This document shows positions 56,608 through 64,000 of a stretch of 64,000 nucleotides of DNA, piece by piece. This DNA comes from Xenophilus sp. AP218F (GTDB lineage: Bacteria; Pseudomonadota; Gammaproteobacteria; Burkholderiales; Chromobacteriaceae). A model generated the notes under the pieces. The model was not told the origin of the DNA. It did not search any database and saw only the letters and a program-made list of their open reading frames with translations. The stretch covers positions 186,001 through 250,000 of the forward strand of contig NJIE01000017.1 of NCBI GenBank assembly GCA_002213445.1. Direction: 5' to 3'. The translations under genes were made by a program, and so were the position numbers. Each line of letters starts with the position of its first letter. The stretch's first letter is position 1.

Positions 56608-57780
56608 ATGAACCTGCATGAATACCAAGCGAAAGAGCTGCTGAGCCGTTACGGCCTGCCGGTGCAACAGGGCATTCTGGCCAAGTCGCCGGAAGAGGCC
56701 GCCGCCGCTTACGACAAGCTGGGCGGCAAGTTCGCCGTCGTCAAGGCCCAGGTGCACGCCGGCGGCCGCGGCAAGGCGGGCGGCGTGAAAGTGGTGAAGA
56801 GCCGCGAAGAAGCCGCGGAAGTCGCCAAGACCCTGATCGGCACCAACCTGGTGACCTACCAGACCGACGCCGCCGGCCAGCCGGTGAACAGCGTTCTGGT
56901 CTGCGAAGACATGTACCCGGTGCAGCGCGAACTGTACCTGGGAGCGGTAGTCGACCGCGGCAGCCAGCGCGTCGTATTCATGGTTTCCACCGAAGGCGGC
57001 GTGGAAATCGAAAAAGTGGCCGAAGAAACCCCGGAGAAGATCATCAAGATCGAGATCGATCCGCTGGTGGGCATGCAGCCGTTCCAGGCTCGCGACGCCG
57101 CCTTCGCGCTGGGCCTCTCCGGTCCTCAGATCGCCGCTTTCAGCAAGCTGATGCTGGGCGCGTACCAGGCCTTCGTCGAGAACGACTTCGCCCTGTTCGA
57201 AGTCAACCCGCTGGCGCTGCGCGAAAACGGCGAGCTCGCCTGCGTGGACGGCAAGATCAACCTCGACTCCAACGCCCTGTACCGTCACCCGGAACTGCTG
57301 GCGCAGCGCGACAAGAGCCAGGAGAACGAGCGCGAAGTGAAGGCTTCCGAGTTCGACCTCAACTACGTGGCGCTGGAAGGCAATATCGGCTGCATGGTGA
57401 ACGGCGCCGGCCTGGCCATGGCCACCATGGACATCATCAAGCTGAAGGGCGGCCAGCCGGCCAACTTCCTGGACGTGGGCGGCGGCGCCACCAAGGAGCG
57501 CGTGATCGAAGCGTTCAAGCTGATCCTGGCCGACACCTCGGTGCAAGGCGTGCTGATCAACATCTTCGGCGGCATCGTGCGCTGCGACATGATCGCCGAG
57601 GCCATCATCGCCGCCGTCAAGGAAGTGAACGTGACCGTGCCGGTGGTGGTGCGTCTGGAAGGCAACAACGCCGAACTGGGCGCCAAGATCCTGGACGAAT
57701 CCGGTCTGAAACTGACTTCCGCCCAGGGTCTGAACGACGCTGCCGAGAAGATCGTCGCCGCCGTCAAGGCCGCTGCCTGA
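56608..57780 (+). CDS. sucC: Succinyl-CoA synthetase beta subunit (ADP-forming)
   Basis: 390 residues. An ATP-grasp N-terminal domain ([19 protein letters not shown], then [16 protein letters not shown]) is followed by the CoA-ligase-type C-terminal domain with [15 protein letters not shown] and the conserved [12 protein letters not shown]. With SucD it makes ATP from succinyl-CoA. It starts 183 bases after lpdA; a TACAAT box at 56457-56462 could be a promoter -10 but has no clear -35. Confidence 0.97.
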   Translation: MNLHEYQAKELLSRYGLPVQQGILAKSPEEAAAAYDKLGGKFAVVKAQVHAGGRGKAGGVKVVKSREEAAEVAKTLIGTNLVTYQTDAAGQPVNSVLVCEDMYPVQRELYLGAVVDRGSQRVVFMVSTEGGVEIEKVAEETPEKIIKIEIDPLVGMQPFQARDAAFALGLSGPQIAAFSKLMLGAYQAFVENDFALFEVNPLALRENGELACVDGKINLDSNALYRHPELLAQRDKSQENEREVKASEFDLNYVALEGNIGCMVNGAGLAMATMDIIKLKGGQPANFLDVGGGATKERVIEAFKLILADTSVQGVLINIFGGIVRCDMIAEAIIAAVKEVNVTVPVVVRLEGNNAELGAKILDESGLKLTSAQGLNDAAEKIVAAVKAAA

Positions 57781-57807
57781 GACCCGCACTGAGCTGAGGA
57801 ATACAAA

Positions 57808-58692
<885 letters not shown>

Positions 58693-58728
58693 GCCAGCCT
58701 GCAGCCCGTCTGGCGCGGGCCGCAAGCG

Positions 58729-58766
58729 AAACCGCCCGCGGAGCGATCCGCGGGCGGTTTGTTTTT
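58729..58766 (+). terminator. Rho-independent terminator of sucCD
   Basis: A 14-bp stem AAACCGCCCGCGGA/TCCGCGGGCGGTTT with loop GCGA, followed by GTTTTT, between converging sucD and a TetR gene. Confidence 0.93.
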
Positions 58767-58781
58767 GGGCGCGCCCCCGGC

Positions 58782-59426
58782 TCAGGCGTAGCGGGCGCAG
58801 ACCCGCTGGAACGGCGTCTGGAAGCGCGGATCAACGTAGGGCGCCACCAGATACAGCAGGCTGCGGCAGCCGGCGCGCACCGTCCGCTCCAGCTCGGTCG
58901 GATTGAGGTTGTTGCGGATGCTGGTCACCCAGCCGGTCTGCACCATCTGGAAGTGCTGGACCAGGTGCTCCATCTGGTCGTCGTCGCCTTGCAGGATGCC
59001 TTCGTCGCGCAAGCGGGCGAACAGCTGGCTGAGGCGATTGTTGAGCTGGCCGCGCGAAATCTGCTGGTGGTTGTCGGCCAGTTCCGGGTTGATGCAGAAC
59101 AGGCTGGGCATGCTCTTGGGCAGGAAGCGGAAGCTCCAGATATGGCGCAGCGTGCGCTCCATGGCGTTGACCATGGCCTCGATGGAGTTGCTCTGGCTCC
59201 AGGCGGCCGCCAGTTGCTCGGCCATGCCCTTGACGTAGCGCTGGTACAGTTCGTTGATGATCTCTTCCTTGTTGCGGAAGTGATAGTACAGCTTGCCGGT
59301 GCTGATGTTCATCCGCTCGGCGATGTGGTTGGTGGTGATCACCCGCTCGCCTTCCTGATTGAACAGTTGCAAGCTGGCGTCGACGATCTGGTGAAAAGTT
59401 TGCGATTTGCTTCCGCTAGTCTTCAT
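58782..59426 (-). CDS. TetR-family transcriptional regulator
   Basis: 214 residues from the ATG at 59426, with AGGAAAGG upstream. The N-terminal HTH (about 10-60) contains VITTNHIAERMNISTGKLYYHFRNKEEII, a clear TetR motif. The helical ligand domain (about 65-205) has no family I recognise. It is monocistronic. Its targets could include the divergent chemoreceptor genes across the AT-rich 360-base gap or distant genes; nothing here decides it. Confidence 0.85.
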   Translation of the reverse strand: MKTSGSKSQTFHQIVDASLQLFNQEGERVITTNHIAERMNISTGKLYYHFRNKEEIINELYQRYVKGMAEQLAAAWSQSNSIEAMVNAMERTLRHIWSFRFLPKSMPSLFCINPELADNHQQISRGQLNNRLSQLFARLRDEGILQGDDDQMEHLVQHFQMVQTGWVTSIRNNLNPTELERTVRAGCRSLLYLVAPYVDPRFQTPFQRVCARYA

Positions 59427-59510
59427 GGCTGCCTTTCCTGCTGATGCTCGACGACTGCCGCGACCGCCGGAATGGACCCGAACGGGCGCGTCAACAGCAT
59501 ATTGTAGCAA

Positions 59511-59788
59511 GCTGCTGAATATTCAAGAACAATTTTGCGTCTGGCCCGGGCGGCGGCTTGCCTGGCGCTCGGGGCGCGGAATGCCCGCGGCAAACAGGGC
59601 GCTGTGGTGTCTTGGGTACAAAAATGTTTAATTTGTATTAATTATTATCAATATTTTAACATTAAATGCCAATGTAGCTGTTTGGTTTAAAAAATAAGCC
59701 TTATTTAAATGGAACGATTATTTTAAAGCAGGCAACGCCGCGGGGCTGGGGGATAATGCTGGTTTTATTAGTATAACCTTATTGATTC
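59511..59788. other. AT-rich control region upstream of the tandem chemoreceptors
   Basis: No gene. Bases 59620-59735 are strikingly AT-rich for this genome, with runs such as TTAATTATTATCAATATTTT. This is a likely promoter or nucleoid-protein binding region for the chemoreceptor gene at 59789 and possibly the divergent TetR gene. A TAAAG...GATAA pair resembles a sigma28 site, but the spacing is wrong. Confidence 0.45.
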
Positions 59789-61678
59789 ATGCGCTCCATC
59801 CGACACAAGCTTATCCTGCTGACGGCGGTGTCCATCCTGGTGGCCACCATCAGCGTCACCATCATCGCCAGTCTCAATATCCGCAATCACGCGCTAGACG
59901 AAGCCAAACGTGAAGTCACCCAAGTGCTGCAGCTGCAGGGCGGCGTGGTGTCCGAATGGCTGGGCGTGCGCAAGAACCTGATTTCCGCCAGTCTCGCCAG
60001 GGCGGCCGATCCGCAAGTCAGCTACTACCTGCAGCAGCTGGCCAAGGGCGGCGGCTTCAACGTGATTTACGCCGGCCACGGCGATACCGGCGAGATGTTC
60101 TATTCCATCCCCGGCCGTCCCAAGCCGAGCGCCGACTACCAGCCGGCGCAGCGCCCCTGGTTCCAGCAGGCCAAGGCGCAGGGCGGCCTCATCGTTACCG
60201 ATCCGTACAAGGATTCCGAGCCTGAAACCCGCGGCAAGCTGGTGATCACCATCGCCGACAAGGCGCCGGGCCAGGAAATCGTGGTCGGCGGCGACATCCT
60301 GATCGACAAGCTGGTGCAGTCGGTGCTCAGCATCAAGCTGGCCGGCGAAGGCCACGCCTTCTTGCTGACCAAGCAAGGCAAGATCATCGCCTATCCCAAG
60401 CCGGGCCAGGAGTTGCGCCAGATCAGCGAGCTGATCCCGGCGCTGGACGACAGCCACTTCCAGCAGCTGGTAGCCAGCGACGGCATGGTTTCGCCGGTGG
60501 ACATCGACGGCAAGACCTTCCTGCTGGCTATGAACCCGGTGCCGGGCACCGACTGGGTGCTGGGCGTGGCCGCCGACGAAGACGCGGTGCTGGCCCCGGT
60601 GACCCGCCTGATCTGGCTGATCGCCGGTTGCGGCGCGGTGGTGCTGTTGGTGATGCTGTCGTTCAGCTCGGCCTACCTGGCCCGCCTGCTGCGCGGCCTG
60701 ATCCAGGTGCGCGACGCGATGCGCGAAATCTCGCAAGGCGAGGGCGATCTGACCCGCCGCATCGAATTGCAGGGCGACGACGAAGTGGTGCAGACGGCGG
60801 AGGCCTTCAACCAGTTCGTCGAACGCCTGAACGGCATGTTCCGCGAATTGCGCGGCGAGGCCGAAGAGCTGGCGCGCGGCGTGATCGAAGTGGGCGACAC
60901 CGTCAAGCAGGTGGCCGAGGATTCGCACCGCCTGGCCGATATTTCCAGCTCCAACGCCGCGGCGATCGAGGAAGTGACGGTCAGCATTTCGCACATCGCC
61001 GAAGCCACCCGCGAGACCGACAGCCTGGCGCGCGACACCGGCGAACACTCGCGCGAGAGCGCCGGCGACATGCAGCGCATCAGCAGCGAGATGGAACGCA
61101 CCAGCCATTCGGTGGGCGAACTGGCCACGCTGCTCGCTTCGCTGGAGCAGCGCTCGCAGGAGATTTCCAAGATCACCAACGTGATCAGCGACATCGCCGA
61201 CCAGACCAACCTTCTGGCGCTCAACGCCGCCATCGAAGCGGCGCGCGCCGGCGAGCAGGGCCGCGGCTTCGCGGTGGTGGCCGACGAGGTGCGCAAGCTG
61301 GCCGAGCGCACCGGCAAGGCGACGGTGGAAATCAGCCAGATGGTGGAAAACATCCTGGGCGAGACCGGCCGCGCGGTGAGCAATATGAACAGCACGGTGG
61401 GCGCGGTGGATACCAGCGTGGAGCTGACCAGTCAGGCTCGCCAGCGGCTGCTGGCCATCAGCGGCGCGATGCAGCAGGTCATCGACAAGATCGGCGACGT
61501 GGCGCTGTCCACCAGCGAGCAGCACAACGCCACCACCTCAATGGCGCAGAGCACCGAGTCGATCAACAACCAGATTCTGGATTCCGACGCCGCGTTGCAA
61601 GGCGCGATGCGCACGCTCGGTTCGCTCAACGAACTGGCGCGCAGCATGCAGCAGGCGTTTGCCCGTTTCCGGCTGTAA
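59789..61678 (+). CDS. Methyl-accepting chemotaxis protein with double-Cache sensor (tandem copy 1)
   Basis: 629 residues. TM1 (about 8-28), a periplasmic dCache-like domain (about 33-270) with the ligand-pocket-like stretch [13 protein letters not shown]...[10 protein letters not shown]2 (about 278-300), HAMP and a signalling hairpin with [20 protein letters not shown]. The Y...R.W(F)...D pattern partly resembles amino-acid-binding dCache domains, with Phe for the usual Tyr. It ends in RFRL without a pentapeptide tether, unlike the receptors in the che operon. No strong Shine-Dalgarno precedes the ATG. Confidence 0.92.
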   Translation: MRSIRHKLILLTAVSILVATISVTIIASLNIRNHALDEAKREVTQVLQLQGGVVSEWLGVRKNLISASLARAADPQVSYYLQQLAKGGGFNVIYAGHGDTGEMFYSIPGRPKPSADYQPAQRPWFQQAKAQGGLIVTDPYKDSEPETRGKLVITIADKAPGQEIVVGGDILIDKLVQSVLSIKLAGEGHAFLLTKQGKIIAYPKPGQELRQISELIPALDDSHFQQLVASDGMVSPVDIDGKTFLLAMNPVPGTDWVLGVAADEDAVLAPVTRLIWLIAGCGAVVLLVMLSFSSAYLARLLRGLIQVRDAMREISQGEGDLTRRIELQGDDEVVQTAEAFNQFVERLNGMFRELRGEAEELARGVIEVGDTVKQVAEDSHRLADISSSNAAAIEEVTVSISHIAEATRETDSLARDTGEHSRESAGDMQRISSEMERTSHSVGELATLLASLEQRSQEISKITNVISDIADQTNLLALNAAIEAARAGEQGRGFAVVADEVRKLAERTGKATVEISQMVENILGETGRAVSNMNSTVGAVDTSVELTSQARQRLLAISGAMQQVIDKIGDVALSTSEQHNATTSMAQSTESINNQILDSDAALQGAMRTLGSLNELARSMQQAFARFRL

Positions 61679-61842
61679 GCGCGGGCGTCGGCATCCGTTT
61701 TGAATGAAATGCGGGAGATGATGGCGTTATTGGCATTTTGGTGAATAATGCATAGTCATATGTAAACAGAATGTTTGCAATGTGACATCTTCATCTCTGA
61801 CTCGCCGCGCCACCCGCCAGGGTGGCGTGTTTCGTTCCCGAC

Positions 61843-63729
61843 GCCATGAAATCGATTCGCTCCAAACTGGCCGCGCTGATCGCGGCGGCGATGCTGGTCG
61901 CCACGCTCTGCACCGGCCTGATCGCTCTCTATCGTTTCCATCACAACCTGCAGGAAAACGTCGCCGCCCAGCTGGAGATGGCGGCCAACAGCCAGCAGCA
62001 TTTCGTCGGCGAATGGCTGGCGGTGCGCAAGCAGGTCATCGCCAGCGCGCTGCGCCACGCGGGCGAACCCGACCCCGCCCCGTACTTGCAGCAGCTGGCC
62101 GACGCCGGCGGCTACGTTCAGCTCTTCGTCGGCGACGGCGACAGCAAGGGCATGGTCTACTCCATCCCCGGCAAACAAAAACCAAGCCCGGATTACGATC
62201 CGGCTTCGCGCGCCTGGTTCAAGGCGGCCAAGGCCGGCGGCAATACCATCGTCACCGCGCCGTACAAGCCGGCCAGCGCCTCGATCAAGGACCTGGTGAT
62301 CACCATCGCCCATGCCGTGCCGGGCGGCAACAAGGTGGCGGGTGGCGACATCGCCATCGGCCAGCTGGCGAAGTCGGTGCTGTCGGTCAAGCTGCCGGGA
62401 GAGGGCTACGCCTTCCTGATGGCTCGGGACGGCAAGCTGATCGCCTACCCGCAGCCGGAGGCGGCGCTCAAGCCGCTGGCCGACCTGGCTCCGGGCATGG
62501 ACGAGGCGCGCCTCGGCCAGTTGCTGGCGACCGGCGAGCTGGCCGAGGCGCGGATCGATGGTCGCGATCGCCTGCTGCGGCTGACGGCGGTGGAAGGCAG
62601 CGACTGGGTGCTGGGCACGGTGGTGGACAGCGAGGTGCTGACCGCGCCCTTGCGCAATATGGCGCTGGTGATGGCGCTGTCGTTGCTGGCGGTGCTGCTG
62701 GCCACCCAGCTGTTTGCCGCCGCTTACCTGCGCCGCCTGCTGGCGGGCCTGTTCCAGGTGCGCGACGCGATGCGCGAGATCGCGCAGGGCGAGGGCGACC
62801 TGACCCGCCGCATCGCCGTGCAAGGCGAGGACGAGGTGGCCGAAACCGCGCAGGCGTTCAACCAGTTCGTCGGCCAGCTCAACGCGCTGTTCCGCGAGCT
62901 GCGCGACGAGGCGGTGCAATTGGCCGGCGGCGTGATCGAAGTCAGCGGTTCGGTGCAGCGGCTGGCCGATGATTCCCACGAGCTGGCCGACATTTCCAGC
63001 TCCAACGCCGCGGCGATCGAGGAAGTGACGGTCAGCATCTCGCACATCGCCGAGGCCACCCGCGAGACCGACAGCCTGGCGCGCGAAACCGGCGACCACT
63101 CGCGCGACAGCGCCGACGAGCTGCAACGCATCAGCGCCGAGATGGGCCGCACCAGCCGTTCGGTGGCGGAGCTGGCCGAATTGCTGGCGGCGCTGGAGCA
63201 GCGCTCGCAGGAGATTTCCAAGATCACCAGCGTGATCAGCGACATCGCCGATCAGACCAACTTGCTGGCGCTCAACGCCGCCATCGAAGCGGCGCGCGCC
63301 GGCGAGCAGGGCCGCGGCTTCGCGGTGGTGGCCGACGAAGTGCGCAAGCTGGCCGAGCGCACCGGCAAGGCGACGGTGGAAATCAGCCAGATGGTGGAAA
63401 ACATCCTGGGCGAGACCGGCCGCGCGGTGAGCAATATGAACAGCACGGTGGGCGCGGTGGATACCAGCGTGGCGCTGACCGAGCAGGCGCGCGAGCGCCT
63501 CGCCGGCATCACCCGGGCGATGCGGCAAGTGGTCGAAAAGATAGGCGACGTGGCGCTGTCCACCAGCGAGCAGCACAACGCCACCACGGCGATGGCGCAA
63601 AGCACCGAAACCATCAACAATCAGATTCTGGATTCCGACGCCGCCTTGCAAAGCGCGATGCGCACGCTGCGCCAGCTGGACGAGGTGGCCCGCGAGATGC
63701 AGCAAGCCTTCAGCCGCTTCAAGCTGTAA
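61843..63729 (+). CDS. Methyl-accepting chemotaxis protein with double-Cache sensor (tandem copy 2)
   Basis: 628 residues from [11 protein letters not shown], aligned with copy 1 ([11 protein letters not shown]); an upstream GTG at 61822 adds an unlike extension and is rejected. Same order: TM1, dCache ([13 protein letters not shown]...TAPYKPAS), TM2, HAMP, signalling hairpin. The sensor differs from copy 1 at many positions, including loss of the Asp after PYK, while the signalling domain is almost identical even at nucleotide level. It probably senses a different ligand. It ends in RFKL with no tether and is followed by a terminator. Confidence 0.92.
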   Translation, partial: AMKSIRSKLAALIAAAMLVATLCTGLIALYRFHHNLQENVAAQLEMAANSQQHFVGEWLAVRKQVIASALRHAGEPDPAPYLQQLADAGGYVQLFVGDGDSKGMVYSIPGKQKPSPDYDPASRAWFKAAKAGGNTIVTAPYKPASASIKDLVITIAHAVPGGNKVAGGDIAIGQLAKSVLSVKLPGEGYAFLMARDGKLIAYPQPEAALKPLADLAPGMDEARLGQLLATGELAEARIDGRDRLLRLTAVEGSDWVLGTVVDSEVLTAPLRNMALVMALSLLAVLLATQLFAAAYLRRLLAGLFQVRDAMREIAQGEGDLTRRIAVQGEDEVAETAQAFNQFVGQLNALFRELRDEAVQLAGGVIEVSGSVQRLADDSHELADISSSNAAAIEEVTVSISHIAEATRETDSLARETGDHSRDSADELQRISAEMGRTSRSVAELAELLAALEQRSQEISKITSVISDIADQTNLLALNAAIEAARAGEQGRGFAVVADEVRKLAERTGKATVEISQMVENILGETGRAVSNMNSTVGAVDTSVALTEQARERLAGITRAMRQVVEKIGDVALSTSEQHNATTAMAQSTETINNQILDSDAALQSAMRTLRQLDEVAREMQQAFSRFKL

Positions 63730-63744
63730 GCGCCGCGCCGCCGA

Positions 63745-63769
63745 CGCCAGCCTGCCGCTGGCGTTTTTT
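63745..63769 (+). terminator. Rho-independent terminator after the tandem chemoreceptors
   Basis: CGCCAGC-CTGCC-GCTGGCG (7-bp stem) followed by six Ts, 15 bases after the receptor stop. Confidence 0.9.
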
Positions 63770-63817
63770 GTCGCCTGCCCGGACAATAGGCGGCGATAGA
63801 CAACGGAAAGGACGACG

Positions 63818-64000
63818 ATGAAGAAGTGGTGCGCGTTGCTGGCCCTGACGCTGGCCGGATGTTCGATGATTCCCACCCAGCAGGGCTACGCCCAGAAGGC
63901 GTACCGCTGGCAGGGGCGGGACGTCAACGAACTGCTGGCCCAGTGGGGCGCGCCGAGCAAGACCATGAAGATGCCCAACGGCAATACGCTGTACACCTAC
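63818..64000 (+). CDS. Small lipoprotein, partial (cut by window end)
   Basis: 61 codons are visible. MKKWCALLALTLAGC is a lipoprotein signal with lipobox LAGC (Cys15). The mature part has WQGRDVNELLAQWGAPSKT, a pattern seen in short SmpA/OmlA-like or hypothetical lipoproteins where a W-G-x-P segment follows a helix. The family cannot be fixed from the fragment. A Shine-Dalgarno (GGAAAGGA) precedes the ATG. The gene continues beyond the window. Confidence 0.8.
   Translation, partial: MKKWCALLALTLAGCSMIPTQQGYAQKAYRWQGRDVNELLAQWGAPSKTMKMPNGNTLYTY

Noticed and set aside
59715-59760. Sigma28 (FliA) promoter before the first tandem chemoreceptor
   Set aside because: TAAAG and GATAA elements are present, but the spacer between them is about 17 bases instead of 11 and the -10 part is G-rich, so the match is not credible.

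Overview
The window looks like a chromosome segment from a GC-rich betaproteobacterium of the Neisseriales, most like Chromobacterium. This is inferred from the gene families and the order mdh / GntR / sdhCDABE-gltA-sucAB-lpdA-sucCD, from an flhBAF-flhG-fliA-motC cluster, and from the large number of chemoreceptor and c-di-GMP genes. No species-specific marker such as violacein genes is present, so the genus call is tentative.

Layout. (1) 1-11.9 kb: srkA, then a minus-strand chemosensory operon read as membrane-anchored CheZ-like protein > cheY > STAS > cheA > mcp > cheW > mcp > cheD > cheB > EAL response regulator. It has no cheR. (2) 12-19.2 kb: lysC, a tRNA-Ser/Arg/Glu operon, then a segment with a secreted penicillin V acylase-type amidase and a TonB-dependent receptor, closed by a second, inverted tRNA-Arg/Glu pair. 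The two tRNA pairs form a perfect 157-bp inverted repeat. (3) 19.2-28 kb: an exonuclease/GIY-YIG fusion and the flagellar operon flhB-flhA-flhF-flhG-fliA-motC. (4) 28-32.4 kb: thyA-folA, a GntR/FCD regulator, ubiG and an MTA/SAH deaminase. (5) 32.5-40 kb: a c-di-GMP block with a PAS-GGDEF-EAL protein, a PAS-GGDEF protein and two paralogous membrane GGDEF proteins around a ricin-lectin lipoprotein. (6) 40-44.4 kb: a truncated IS5-family element with a MITE-like repeat, lysS, prfB (with the programmed +1 frameshift) and mdh. (7) 44.4-58.8 kb: the oxidative TCA supercluster with its GntR/UTRA regulator, including a 60-residue two-helix membrane protein between sucB and lpdA. (8) 58.8-64 kb: a TetR regulator, two tandem Cache chemoreceptors and the start of a small lipoprotein gene.

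How the parts fit. Respiration and carbon flux (sdh-gltA-suc, mdh) probably share one GntR circuit through a palindrome between mdh and the regulator. Motility is split between flagellar export and motor genes and a separate chemosensory operon that ends in a c-di-GMP phosphodiesterase, with several diguanylate cyclases nearby. The least ordinary items are the CheZ-like membrane protein with a DxxxQ motif beside cheY, the FlhG that has lost both P-loop lysines, the tRNA-bounded invertible segment with its amidase and receptor, and the small membrane protein inside the TCA operon.
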